Part shown: piece after piece, positions 12,006-20,315 of the stretch
How the letters are laid out: the number at the start of each line of letters is the position of its first letter
Numbering within the stretch: the stretch's first letter is position 1
From: Pseudomonas maioricensis
GTDB taxonomy: Bacteria > Pseudomonadota > Gammaproteobacteria > Pseudomonadales > Pseudomonadaceae
DNA: 64,000 nt
Direction: 5' to 3'
Assembly: GCF_022790535.1 (NCBI RefSeq)
Contig: NZ_LOHG01000002.1
Coordinates: 275,229 to 339,228 of the forward strand
Notes under the pieces: model-generated
Told to the model about the DNA's origin: nothing
Databases searched by the model: none
Seen by the model: the letters and a program-made list of their open reading frames with translations, nothing else
Made by a program: the position numbers and the translations under genes

Positions 12006-12080
12006 TGGCAGCTGCATGCGGGTTGGCGAACCGGTAAGGAGCGACCGGCAGACCCGAAGATCTCCCGCATACAGCAGCCA
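12006..12080 (-). ncRNA. C4-type antisense RNA upstream of the BRO-N/Ant gene
   Basis: On the minus strand this segment folds as a closing stem of about 17 bp (12064-12080 with 12006-12022, two mismatches). It encloses a hairpin with CCGGT/ACCGG arms (12044-12048 and 12031-12035) and loop CGCTCCTT, plus a GGTT-CGCC-AACC element. This shape and wording (TACCGGTTCGCCAACC, GCAGCTGCCACC) agree with the C4 RNA of phages P1/P7 as I know the family. The loop CTCCTT (12036-12041) is complementary to the AAGGAG ribosome site of the gene just downstream. TCGCCAA (12023-12029) is complementary to TTGGCGA in its leader (11990-11996). C4 represses ant by exactly such a pair of contacts. Confidence 0.78.
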
Positions 12081-12319
12081 TAGCAAAGCACATGCACCAA
12101 TATGCACGCTTCATATGGTTAGCAGTACTGCTCCTTATCCAGATCGCCAAATCCAGTAGCTGAATATTCAGCCGGGAAGGAGGGTAATCCGGTGAAGCGC
12201 ACACGGCTGTCGGCGCAAGGCACTGTTGACCTGTGGATAACTCCGCTGACGCTGTAGGAAGCCGACCCTGTGGAAAACTTATGCCTTGCCCAAAGCCTGA
12301 TGTGCGACGTAAATCTCCT

Positions 12320-12409
12320 GTGGGACTGGCTTTAGCCGGGAAGAGGCCGGGGCAGACGCTGAATCTTTATCTGCCGAACTACCGCCTTCCCGGCTAAAGC
12401 CGGTCCCAC
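12320..12409. repeat. Inverted repeat element, GTGGGACTGGCTTTAGCCGGGAAG family
   Basis: Arms GTGGGACTGGCTTTAGCCGG and the inverted CCGGCTAAAGCCGGTCCCAC around a short core. A third REP-like family in the window, located between comM and the C4 RNA. Confidence 0.9.
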
Positions 12410-12448
12410 GACATCACACTATCCAAACTCGCGGCGCCATCCTGCTGA

Positions 12449-13942
12449 TCAACCACTCGCCGGTCGATACTGCAACGCCTCCGCCACATGACTGCGATTA
12501 ATCGCATCCACCTGCTCCAGATCAGCCAGCGTTCTTGCCACTTTGAGCAACCGATGCGCCGAGCGCAGCGACAAGGTCAATCGCTCACAGGCCGTTTCAA
12601 GCCAGGCTTCGTCCTCACGGGTTAACCCGCAATGCTTGCGGAGCCCAGGCATATCCAGAAACGCGTTGGCACATCCCTGACGTCGGTTCTGGCGATCCCT
12701 TGCTTTGGCAACCACGGCCGCAGCGCTGGCAGTGGTTTCACCGCTTTGCACGGCAGGATTGAGTGCTGTGGTTTCTCGGGCGACGGTCAGGTGCAGGTCG
12801 ATCCGATCCAGCAAAGGTCCCGACAGCTTGTTGCGATAACGCTGGATCTGCTCTGTCGAACAACGGCACCTCCCGGTGGGCTCGCCAAGATATCCACAAG
12901 GGCAGGGATTCATGGCGGCCACCAACTGAAACCGCGCCGGAAACCGCACCCGATCCCGCGCTCGGGAGATCACGATATGGCCCGATTCCAGCGGCTCGCG
13001 AAGCACCTCCAACACGCGCCGATCAAACTCCGGCAACTCATCCAGAAACAAAACGCCGTGATGGGCGAGGGTGATTTCACCGGGCTGCGGCCGACTGCCA
13101 CCGCCGACCAGTGCCGGGCCGGATGCTGAGTGATGGGGTTGTCGAAACGGTCGCTGCGGCCAACAGGTAAGCGGGATCTGGCTGGCCACCGACTGAATGG
13201 CCGCCACCTCCAGCGCTTCGTACTCATCCAGCGGCGGCAGCAAACCCGGCAAGCGGCTGGCGAGCAGGGTTTTGCCGGTGCCGGGTGGGCCGCTAAAAAG
13301 TAGATTGTGCGCGCCAGCAGCGGCAATGATCAGCGCCCGTTTCGCAGCAGTCTGGCCTTGGACTTCGCTAAGGTCCGGGTAAGGCTTGGGCTGATGCAAA
13401 AGCCCGCTGGACTGGTACGGCGTGATGGGCGTCTGCCCGTTGAAATGCGCCACCAGCTCCAACAGATGATTGACCGCGATCACCCGCAAGCCCGACGCCA
13501 GACACGCCTCTTCGGCATTCACTGCCGGAATGATCAGCGTCCGCTGAGCAGCGCGAGCCGCCAACGCAGCTGGCAGCACACCCTGAATCGGACGAATCGC
13601 ACCCGATAGGGCTAGCTCGCCAAGGCATTCGACATCCTGCAACGCCACCAATGGCACCTGACCGCTGGCAGCCAGCAAACCCAGAGCAATGGCCAGATCG
13701 AACCGGCCACCGTCCTTGGGCAGATCCGCCGGAGCGAGGTTGAGCGTGATACGCCGATCCGGAAACTTCAGCCCGGAATTAATAATCGCACTGCGCACCC
13801 GATCCTTGCTTTCGCGCACCGCGCCTTCCGGCAAACCCACCAGCGTCAGCGCAGGCAGTCCGTTGGCGAGGTGCGCTTCGACCGTCACAGCAGGTGCCTC
13901 AACGCCCACTTGGGCACGACTATGAACAATGGCCAGAGACAT
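12449..13942 (-). CDS. comM: ComM/YifB family Mg-chelatase-like AAA+ ATPase
   Basis: 497 residues. An N-terminal Lon-like/ChlI domain (MSLAIVHSRAQVGVEAPAV) is followed by a Mg-chelatase AAA+ core with Walker A FSGPPGTGKT, Walker B GVLFLDELPEF and sensor AAMNPCPCG, with four cysteines (CPCGYLGEPTGRCRC) as usual. ComM is a branch-migration helicase that extends heteroduplex during natural transformation in Vibrio. The frame opens at 14029, but the ATG at 13942 has AAGGAAG at good distance and matches the family start. Confidence 0.94.
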   Translation of the reverse strand: MSLAIVHSRAQVGVEAPAVTVEAHLANGLPALTLVGLPEGAVRESKDRVRSAIINSGLKFPDRRITLNLAPADLPKDGGRFDLAIALGLLAASGQVPLVALQDVECLGELALSGAIRPIQGVLPAALAARAAQRTLIIPAVNAEEACLASGLRVIAVNHLLELVAHFNGQTPITPYQSSGLLHQPKPYPDLSEVQGQTAAKRALIIAAAGAHNLLFSGPPGTGKTLLASRLPGLLPPLDEYEALEVAAIQSVASQIPLTCWPQRPFRQPHHSASGPALVGGGSRPQPGEITLAHHGVLFLDELPEFDRRVLEVLREPLESGHIVISRARDRVRFPARFQLVAAMNPCPCGYLGEPTGRCRCSTEQIQRYRNKLSGPLLDRIDLHLTVARETTALNPAVQSGETTASAAAVVAKARDRQNRRQGCANAFLDMPGLRKHCGLTREDEAWLETACERLTLSLRSAHRLLKVARTLADLEQVDAINRSHVAEALQYRPASG

Positions 13943-14314
13943 GATTCTTCCTTGAAAAAGCGATCCTCGCATCCTGCGACATCGGGCCGAGCTTTGAAGG
14001 AATGAATGGTTGCGGGGTGTTAATGACATTCACCAAGCGCTATGGCACTTGCAGGGCAGACGGAAGCCAGAGCCCCCCCAGAAACGAGTAGGCCCCGCAG
14101 AGCGGGGCCGTACTTAACCTGGACTCATCACCGTTTCAGAATCCCGGGAGTGGAGTGATCAGGGCAGCGAGGTGAATATATTCAACAATCATGGTTCAGT
14201 CAAACGCTAAGACGGGAGCCTCATTCAAGTTGATTTGGCGGGCGTCAGTAGCTGAAATTTCCCGCACGACGGGAGGAAACGGCTGAGTACTTGTCGCGTC
14301 TATCAGGGGATAAC
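13943..14314. other. Gene-free stretch upstream of the Abi-like locus
   Basis: Between comM and the small leader ORF. It holds a strong GC hairpin GGCCCCGC-AGA-GCGGGGCC (14091-14109, no T tract) and a short hairpin TCCCG-CACGA-CGGGA (14260-14274). The rest reads more A/T-rich than the flanking genes. This is where a small structured RNA, if one belongs to the Abi-like gene, would lie. No open frame of credible length was seen. Confidence 0.5.
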
Positions 14315-14374
14315 ATGACCAACCTGCTCATCAACGTTTGCCCTGCAACCACAAGGACCTCTCCCTCAAAATGA
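14315..14374 (+). CDS. 19-codon leader ORF overlapping the Abi-like gene
   Basis: ATG at 14315 with AGGGG eight bases upstream, encoding MTNLLINVCPATTRTSPSK. Its TGA stop overlaps the next gene's ATG as ATGA (14371-14374). That arrangement is typical of translational coupling, so it may be a regulatory leader peptide that sets expression of the Abi-like protein. It could also be chance or the remnant of a longer gene; no homologue is known to me. Confidence 0.4.
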   Translation: MTNLLINVCPATTRTSPSK

Positions 14375-15027
14375 TATGGAAGACGCTGGAATCAAAGCTA
14401 TCAGCGCCACGGATGTCGAGATATCTGCAGGGCCATAGAGGTGTTGAGTCTAGAGCAGCTGAAGCCTATCTGCACAACATGAGGATTGCTGAGTCGCTGG
14501 TATCTGTATTTCACGTACTTGAAGTGTCCCTGCGTAATGGGATTCAAAAAGAGATGGCTATTCATTACGGGCGGGATGATTGGTACGGAGCCTGGGCAGA
14601 TTGCGGAGATGTAGCGTTGGAGAGGCTTTACCATAAGGTCAGAGAGGCTGAAGTCAACTTGACTCAGAGATATCTTGCTAAAACCCCCGATAATGTCGTT
14701 TCGGAACTCAGCTTCGGCTTTTGGACCGCGATGTTCAACAGAGCTAGCATCAACAAGCTCTCCAAACCACTAATGAAAGTGTTTTATTACTGTCCGAAAG
14801 CGGCTAAGCGGCCAGAATTGATACGTGCACGCTTAAATCATGGACGCAGTTTACGTAACAGGTGCTTTCACCATGAACCTTTGCTGTGGCAACCACTTCT
14901 TCAACTCCATCACGACGTATCAGAAGTCGTGCAGTGGATTGATCCTGCCTTGTCCAATTGGCTGAAAACTCATGACAGGTTTCCTGACACCCTATCCAAT
15001 TGGCGGCAGTGGGCAACTAGCCTATAA
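14371..15027 (+). CDS. Abi-like (Abi_2/AbiF-type) protein with HEPN motif
   Basis: 218 residues. The N-terminal half carries the Abi_2 helix pattern (AEAYLHNMRIAESLVSVFHV, LEVSLRNGIQKEM). Near the C-terminus LRNRCFHHEPL contains R-N-x3-H, the Rx4-6H catalytic signature of HEPN ribonucleases, in the place where Abi proteins carry it. These are abortive-infection or toxin-type proteins that cleave RNA or arrest growth. The ATG at 14371 was chosen over the TTG at 14338 because the former overlaps the leader stop and gives the family start. Base composition is lower in G+C than the neighbours, suggesting transfer. The precise subfamily is not certain. Confidence 0.72.
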   Translation: MIWKTLESKLSAPRMSRYLQGHRGVESRAAEAYLHNMRIAESLVSVFHVLEVSLRNGIQKEMAIHYGRDDWYGAWADCGDVALERLYHKVREAEVNLTQRYLAKTPDNVVSELSFGFWTAMFNRASINKLSKPLMKVFYYCPKAAKRPELIRARLNHGRSLRNRCFHHEPLLWQPLLQLHHDVSEVVQWIDPALSNWLKTHDRFPDTLSNWRQWATSL

Positions 15028-15077
15028 ATTCAATAAAGTGTGACGTCTACGCACCACTCACAAAAAGACGATCAGAG

Positions 15078-15599
15078 ATGCCAACCCCAGCCCAAGCCAT
15101 CAAACACTACATTCTCGCCAAAGACGGCAATCGCCCGCACTTGCTACGCCAGGCGTTCGCAAGCGACGCCACGCTGGAGATGGTTGTCCACACAGGGAGC
15201 ATTTCTTTCCCGCCCAAGGTTGAGGGGCGTGACGGCATCGCGGAGGTGCTGGTCCGGCGTTTCGGGCAGAGCTATGAAAACGTCTACACCTTCTGCATGG
15301 GTGAGCCGCCAGCCGACGGAGCTAGCGAGTACCACTGCAAGTGGCTGGTGGGGATGTCGGACAAGGCCACCGGGGACCTACGTTTTGGTTGCGGGCGATA
15401 TGACTGGCAGTTCGATTCCGGATTAACCACGCATCTGACTATCACCATCGAGCAGATGCTAGTCTGCCCGGCAGTGGAGCTGGAGCCGGTGATGGATTGG
15501 TTGCAACAGGTCAGTTATCCGTGGTGCCCAACCGGGCAGTTGATGTCCGCACCATCACTGGCCAGCATCGAAACCGTCCTGCAATACCTGAGGACATAA
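15078..15599 (+). CDS. NTF2-like (SnoaL-type) protein of unknown function
   Basis: 173 residues from ATG at 15078. The pattern of an initial helix (AIKHYILAKDGNRPHLLRQAFASDATLEMVV), an FPPKVEGRDGI turn, then alternating beta strands ending in a W-containing helix fits the NTF2/SnoaL fold, which serves as enzyme, binding protein or immunity scaffold. No catalytic assignment is possible. It lies 50 bases after the Abi-like gene on the same strand but has normal Pseudomonas composition, so I do not assume a joint function. Confidence 0.65.
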   Translation: MPTPAQAIKHYILAKDGNRPHLLRQAFASDATLEMVVHTGSISFPPKVEGRDGIAEVLVRRFGQSYENVYTFCMGEPPADGASEYHCKWLVGMSDKATGDLRFGCGRYDWQFDSGLTTHLTITIEQMLVCPAVELEPVMDWLQQVSYPWCPTGQLMSAPSLASIETVLQYLRT

Positions 15600-15655
15600 G
15601 GCACACGCGGCGGGCGTTTCATCCCTAAGCAGTTGCAAATTGTGCAGCGCTTTAA

Positions 15656-15674
15656 CACAATGCGACTCATTATC
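15656..15674. promoter_or_regulatory. Fur box upstream of the iron-starvation sigma gene
   Basis: The 19-mer ending TCATTATC matches the Fur consensus at 14 of 19 positions by hand alignment, the right half perfectly. It lies 30 bases before the sigma-factor ATG, so iron-loaded Fur would shut off the sigma/FecR pair. Confidence 0.75.
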
Positions 15675-15704
15675 ATTTACACCGCGCTGGGATGGCGCGC
15701 CGCG

Positions 15705-16205
15705 ATGCCCTCTCATCACGCCACATTGCGCACGCTCTACATCGATCATCACGGTTGGCTGAATACCTGGCTGCGCAGCAAGCTGGGCAATGCAGCCGAT
15801 GCCGCCGATCTGGCGCAGGACACATTCGTCAGGCTGCTCAATCGTCATGAAATGCTGGAGCTGAAAGCCCCGCGGGCGTTTCTGCGCACGGTCGCCAAAG
15901 GGATCGTCATTGACCATTGGCGACGCGAAGAGTTGGAGCGCGCTTACCTGGAAGCCCTCGCACATATGCCTAGCAACGAGTCCCCTTCGCCCGAGTCTCG
16001 GGAATTGGTTTTCGAGTTGCTGGAGAGCATTGCGAAAATGCTCGATGGCTTGAAACCCAAGGTCCGTCAGGCGTTTCTGCTGGCTCAGTGTGAAGGCCTG
16101 CCTTACAAGCAGATTGCCGAACGAATGGGCGTGTCGTTGCGCTCGGTAGAACGCTATGTCGCCGACGCGCTTTATCACTGCTATCTGTTGCGGTATTCAG
16201 CGTGA
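15705..16205 (+). CDS. ECF sigma factor, FecI-like iron-starvation type
   Basis: 166 residues. Region 2 is LYIDHHGWLNTWLRSKLGNAADAADLAQDTFVRLL; region 4 has QAFLLAQCEGLPYKQIAERMGVSLRSVERYVADAL. The frame opens at 15633, but the ATG at 15705 (MPSHHATLRTLY) lies behind the Fur box and gives the family length of about 165 residues. Its stop overlaps the fecR start. It should direct transcription of the TonB receptor gene when the cognate siderophore is present. Cell-surface signalling trio of the FecI/FiuI/FoxI kind. Confidence 0.93.
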   Translation: MPSHHATLRTLYIDHHGWLNTWLRSKLGNAADAADLAQDTFVRLLNRHEMLELKAPRAFLRTVAKGIVIDHWRREELERAYLEALAHMPSNESPSPESRELVFELLESIAKMLDGLKPKVRQAFLLAQCEGLPYKQIAERMGVSLRSVERYVADALYHCYLLRYSA

Positions 16206-17200
16206 GCGGTGCCTCTGTTCATGCGCGATCGCAAGAGCCTTCGCCGCAGATCGTAAAACAGGCGATTCAATGGTCAGTGCGCCTGAACAGCCAGGGACAT
16301 GACCCTCGACTGCGCGAGCAATGTGAGCAGTGGCGCGTTGCGCATGCGGACCACGAATGCGCCTGGCAGCGTATCCAGGCCTTGAACGGCGAACTCAACA
16401 GCCGCTTTCAGAATCTGCCCGCGCCGGGCGCAGCACTGGAAGCACTGGAAAACAGCGCTCAGCGCCTGGGGCGCAGACAAGCGCTGAAGCTGCTGTCCGG
16501 TCTGGTCGTGGTGGGTTCCAGTGCCTGGCTGTCGCGCGAAGTCATGCCTTGGCCGCAATGGAGCGCAGATTTCGCTACCCACGTGGGTCAACGTGGACGA
16601 TATCAACTGCTGGATGGCTCCAGCCTGCAACTGAACACAGACAGTGCAGTGGATCAGGACTTCAACGCCGAACGCCGCCTGATCACTCTTGATAGAGGCG
16701 AGATTCTGCTGGGATGTGGTGCCGACGTGAAAAGTCCAACTCGCAGGCCGCTGCTCGTCCAGAGCCGCCACGGGTTGTTCGAGGGTCTGCATGGACGCTT
16801 CGTCGTCAGGCAGTATCAAGACCAGACTCGCATCAGCGTACTAGAGGGCCAATCGATCATCCGCTCCCCGGTCGCATCCCCCATTACTGTCGGCGCCGGG
16901 CAACATTACCTGGTGTCGTCTCGCGAAGCGGTTCAGTTGCCCGAGCTCAACATGGATGCCGGGGCGTGGAGCGAAGGCCTGATCGTGACCCGCAACATGC
17001 GTCTCAGAGACTTGCTCACCGAGGTAGGGACCTATCGTCACGGTCATCTCGGTTGCGCTGACGACGTCGCCGACCTGCGCCTTTCTGGTGTTTTCCGACT
17101 GGAAGACACCGACAAACTGCTCTCGGTCATTACCCAGACCCTGCCTGTGCAACTGCGGTATCGCACGCGCTGGTGGGTCACGCTGCAGCGCCAGGCCTGA
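16202..17200 (+). CDS. FecR-family anti-sigma regulator
   Basis: 332 residues from GTG at 16202, overlapping the sigma-gene stop as GTGA. The cytosolic DUF4880 anti-sigma part (IVKQAIQWSVRLNSQGHDPR) is followed by one membrane segment (about 94-112) and a periplasmic FecR domain (HVGQRGRYQLLDGSSLQLNTD, then STN-like C-terminus RLSGVFRLEDTDKLLSVI). The membrane segment begins with a twin-arginine LGRRQALKLL, a feature noted in some Pseudomonas FecR proteins and possibly used for Tat insertion. It relays receptor occupancy to the sigma factor. Confidence 0.92.
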   Translation: MSGASVHARSQEPSPQIVKQAIQWSVRLNSQGHDPRLREQCEQWRVAHADHECAWQRIQALNGELNSRFQNLPAPGAALEALENSAQRLGRRQALKLLSGLVVVGSSAWLSREVMPWPQWSADFATHVGQRGRYQLLDGSSLQLNTDSAVDQDFNAERRLITLDRGEILLGCGADVKSPTRRPLLVQSRHGLFEGLHGRFVVRQYQDQTRISVLEGQSIIRSPVASPITVGAGQHYLVSSREAVQLPELNMDAGAWSEGLIVTRNMRLRDLLTEVGTYRHGHLGCADDVADLRLSGVFRLEDTDKLLSVITQTLPVQLRYRTRWWVTLQRQA

Positions 17201-17290
17201 TGTCTCGAATTTTTTTGGCGGGTTTTGCCTGCAGGTCCGGCTTAGAGGACAGCACCACCGTTCTCTTAACTGACCTTCACGGAATCGCCC

Positions 17291-19807
17291 ATGACCCGGC
17301 CTCAAGGTAAATCGCAATCGAACCCGCAAAACGTCGCCGTTGATGCTTGCGCAACACACCTCACCACGGCTGTTCGCGCGGCATTGATTTGCCTGGCCTT
17401 GGGCGCCACTACGCTGCCTTTCGCAGTTCAGGCTCAGGACGGCGCGGCACCAGCAGGCGCCATGCGTAGCTATTCCATTGCAGCAGGGTCATTGGGCGAA
17501 GCGCTGAACCAGTTTGCCCGGCAAGCGGGTATCACATTGGCCGCCACGCCAGCGCAAACAGCCGGCAAGCAGTCGCCAGGTTTGCAAGGCAGCTATGCCC
17601 CGGATCAGGCCTTGAGCGTGTTGCTCGGTAATAACAACCTGCAAGCTGTCACTCAGGATGGCAGCAGTTATGTGCTGCGCGAAACGACGGGTGAAGCGCT
17701 GGCCTTACCCAGCACAGACATTCGAGGCTTTGCTCTGGGTAATGCTCTGGGCAGCATGGAAGGCTATAACGCTACTCATAGCCAGATCGCGACTAAAACC
17801 AGTACGTCCTTGCTGGAAACCTCGCAGTCAGTCTCGGTCGTCACCCGCCAGCAAATGGATGATCAAGGCTCACAAACCGTGTCGCAGGCCATGCGTTATA
17901 CACCGGGCGTGCTGACCAACCCCTACGGTGCAACTCACCGCTACGACTACGTTGCCATGCGTGGTTTCAACGACGGGTCTGTGGATAACATTTACCTGGA
18001 CGGCCTCAAGTCCATGGGCGATAGCGGCACCTACAGCACCATGCAGGTTGATCCGTACTTTCTGGAGCGGGTCGACATCCTCAAAGGCCCGTCATCGGTC
18101 CTTTACGGGCGCAGTTCGCCGGGCGGCCTGGTGGCGTTGACCAGTAAAAAACCCCTGTATGAGCCGTACCATCAGGTTCAGGCCACGGTGGGTACCCAAG
18201 GCCAGCGCGGCGTGGGGTTTGATTTCAGCGGGCCTGTGGATGAAGACAAGCGAATCGCCTATCGTCTGACCGGGCTTGTGGATAAGTCAGATACCCAGTT
18301 CGATCACGTCGAGGAGAAACGCTATGCGCTGGCTCCTACCGTCAGCATCGACTTCAGTGAGGACACATCGCTGACCCTTCAGGCCTATCTGCAACACGAT
18401 CCTGAAGGCGGCTATCACGGTGGCGTGCCAGCCAGCGGCAGTTTGCATCAACGCAACGGGCAGCGTTTTTCCGAGCACTTCTTCGACGGCGAGCCGGGCG
18501 TGGATGGATACAGCCGCGACCAACAGTCCTTTGGGTACCAGTTCGAGCACCGCTTCAACGATGTCTTTACCGCCAGACAGAACTTCCGCTACCTGGACTC
18601 GAAGGTGAAGAACGATCAGATTTACGCCTACGACTGGACGACGCCCACCAGTAACGAACTGACGCGCTACTACTCCGGCGGCGACGAACGCCTGCACGCG
18701 TTTATCGTCGATAACATGCTGCAGGCGGAGTTCTTCACTGGTTCGGCCAAGCACACGACGCTATTGGGTGTTGACTACCAGCGGCGCAAAACCATGGTGG
18801 ACTGGACCAGCGGTTCAGTCGCATCGCTCAATGGGTTCGACCCGGTCTATGGCAACTCAGCGATCAGCTACTTCAGCCCCACCAGTTACGAGCGCCGCCT
18901 GGAGCAAACCGGCGTTTATGCACAGGACTTGATCGAACTGGACAAGTGGCGCTTCTCTCTGGGCCTGCGTCAGGACTGGGTAGAGACCTCCGAGGAAAAC
19001 CGGATAGCAGAAGTCGGGCGTCCAGAAGGTACCGAAGTCAGTGACAAGCGCACCAAACTCACCGGTCGAGCTGGCGTGTTGTATCTGTTCGATAACGGAA
19101 TTGCGCCCTACCTGAGCTATTCCGAGTCGTTTAATCCGAACTCGTATGCAGACAGCGAGGGTAACCCGCTGGCGCCGACCGATGGCACCCAATGGGAAGC
19201 GGGCATCAAGTATCAACCGCCCGGAACGGACAACCTGTTCACCGCTTCGGTTTTCCGTATTGATCAGGAGAACCTTGCCTCCAAGCTCCCTCAGGAGAAC
19301 TTCTACCGCCCTATTGGCGCAGTGCGCTCGCAGGGTCTGGAGCTTGAGGGGCATATGCAGCTAACCGCTAACTTCAAAGTGTTGGGCAGCTACACCCTGA
19401 CTGACATTGAATACTCCAAATCAATGATCAGCACGTTGAGCACAGCCACCAACATTATCGAAAACAAAGGCAACTCACCGACACAAGCGCCCAAGCACAT
19501 GGCATCGCTCTGGGGGGATTACGCGTTCAACAGCGGCGCGCTGGATGGATTGCGCCTGGGTGCTGGGGTTCGCTACGTCGGCTATAGCTGGGCAGATGCA
19601 GAGAACACCATGAAGGTGCCGTCATACACCCTGTTCGATGCCTCGGTCGGCTACGACCTGAGCAAAGTCGGGCTCAAAGGCGTGGACGTGCGCGTGAACG
19701 CAAACAACCTGACCAACGAGTCCTACGTCGCCTCCTGTGCAAGCCTGAGCTACTGCTATCTGGGCGAAGAGCGTAATGTCAGCGCCACGGTCAGCTACAA
19801 CTTCTAA
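17291..19807 (+). CDS. TonB-dependent siderophore receptor (FhuA/FiuA/FoxA-like)
   Basis: 838 residues. Signal peptide to about residue 49 (FAVQAQ); STN signalling domain (SYSIAAGSLGEALNQFARQAGITL) for contact with FecR; plug with SVSVVTRQQMDDQGSQTVSQ, MRGF, DGLKSMGD and DILKGPSSVLYGRSSPGG; then a 22-strand barrel ending in VSYNF with the outer-membrane aromatic terminus. The YGRSSPGG wording is typical of hydroxamate (ferrichrome/ferrioxamine) receptors, but the ligand is not proven. It lies 90 bases after fecR. I saw no Fur box directly before it, so it probably depends on the preceding sigma factor. Confidence 0.93.
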   Translation: MTRPQGKSQSNPQNVAVDACATHLTTAVRAALICLALGATTLPFAVQAQDGAAPAGAMRSYSIAAGSLGEALNQFARQAGITLAATPAQTAGKQSPGLQGSYAPDQALSVLLGNNNLQAVTQDGSSYVLRETTGEALALPSTDIRGFALGNALGSMEGYNATHSQIATKTSTSLLETSQSVSVVTRQQMDDQGSQTVSQAMRYTPGVLTNPYGATHRYDYVAMRGFNDGSVDNIYLDGLKSMGDSGTYSTMQVDPYFLERVDILKGPSSVLYGRSSPGGLVALTSKKPLYEPYHQVQATVGTQGQRGVGFDFSGPVDEDKRIAYRLTGLVDKSDTQFDHVEEKRYALAPTVSIDFSEDTSLTLQAYLQHDPEGGYHGGVPASGSLHQRNGQRFSEHFFDGEPGVDGYSRDQQSFGYQFEHRFNDVFTARQNFRYLDSKVKNDQIYAYDWTTPTSNELTRYYSGGDERLHAFIVDNMLQAEFFTGSAKHTTLLGVDYQRRKTMVDWTSGSVASLNGFDPVYGNSAISYFSPTSYERRLEQTGVYAQDLIELDKWRFSLGLRQDWVETSEENRIAEVGRPEGTEVSDKRTKLTGRAGVLYLFDNGIAPYLSYSESFNPNSYADSEGNPLAPTDGTQWEAGIKYQPPGTDNLFTASVFRIDQENLASKLPQENFYRPIGAVRSQGLELEGHMQLTANFKVLGSYTLTDIEYSKSMISTLSTATNIIENKGNSPTQAPKHMASLWGDYAFNSGALDGLRLGAGVRYVGYSWADAENTMKVPSYTLFDASVGYDLSKVGLKGVDVRVNANNLTNESYVASCASLSYCYLGEERNVSATVSYNF

Positions 19808-19853
19808 CTGTCGTTGAGGCACGATCAGCCTGTTCACTATTCAGCGAACAGGC

Positions 19854-20315
19854 TCAGCCGCGAGGCAACGGCAGCGCCGTGGTGTATTTCAGCTGCTCCA
19901 TGGCGAAGCTGGAGGTAATGGTCGAAAGTCCTTCAGTGCTGCTGATCAGCTTTTTATAAAAGCGGTCGTAGGCAGCCATGTCGCTGACCACCAGCCGCAG
20001 CATGTAGTCCCATTCGCCTGCCATCCGATAAAACTCCATGACCTCTTCGTACTGCATGACGGTTTGGGCAAATTGCTCAAGCCACTGGGTGTCGTGGCGC
20101 TGGGTCTTGAGCTGAACGAAAACCGACAATCCCAGCCCCAGTTTTTCTGGGTCCAGGAGCGCGACTCTGGATTTGATGTACCCGGCCTCTTCGAGCTTTT
20201 TGACTCGTTTCCAGCAGGGAGTTGTCGAGAGGTTGACGGCCTCAGCCAGATCCTTGAGCACAGTGGAAGCATCGCGCTGCAAAATGCTGAGAATGTGACG
20301 ATCAAAACTGTCCAT
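19854..20315 (-). CDS. Lrp/AsnC family transcriptional regulator
   Basis: 153 residues: helix-turn-helix DRHILSILQRDASTVLKDLAEAVNL followed by STTPCWKRVKKLEEAGYI, then the RAM ligand-binding domain (VFVQLKTQRHD, MEFYRMAGEWDYMLRLVVSD). Divergent from a cysteine synthase-like gene with 136 bases between. The pairing recalls E. coli DecR/CyuR (YbaO), an AsnC regulator that senses cysteine and activates cysteine breakdown, which is the most likely role here (inference from context). It converges with the TonB receptor gene. Confidence 0.92.
   Translation of the reverse strand: MDSFDRHILSILQRDASTVLKDLAEAVNLSTTPCWKRVKKLEEAGYIKSRVALLDPEKLGLGLSVFVQLKTQRHDTQWLEQFAQTVMQYEEVMEFYRMAGEWDYMLRLVVSDMAAYDRFYKKLISSTEGLSTITSSFAMEQLKYTTALPLPRG

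Noticed and set aside
12022..12107. Upstream ATG starts of the BRO-N frame (12107 and 12017)
   Set aside because: They lie at or inside the C4-like RNA; the TTG at 11954 has the only good Shine-Dalgarno.
14338..14370. TTG start for the Abi-like gene
   Set aside because: No ribosome site of its own; the ATG at 14371 overlaps the leader stop as ATGA and fits the family start.
17201..17290. Fur box directly before the TonB receptor gene
   Set aside because: Read through the gap and found no 19-mer near the consensus; control by the upstream sigma factor is more likely.
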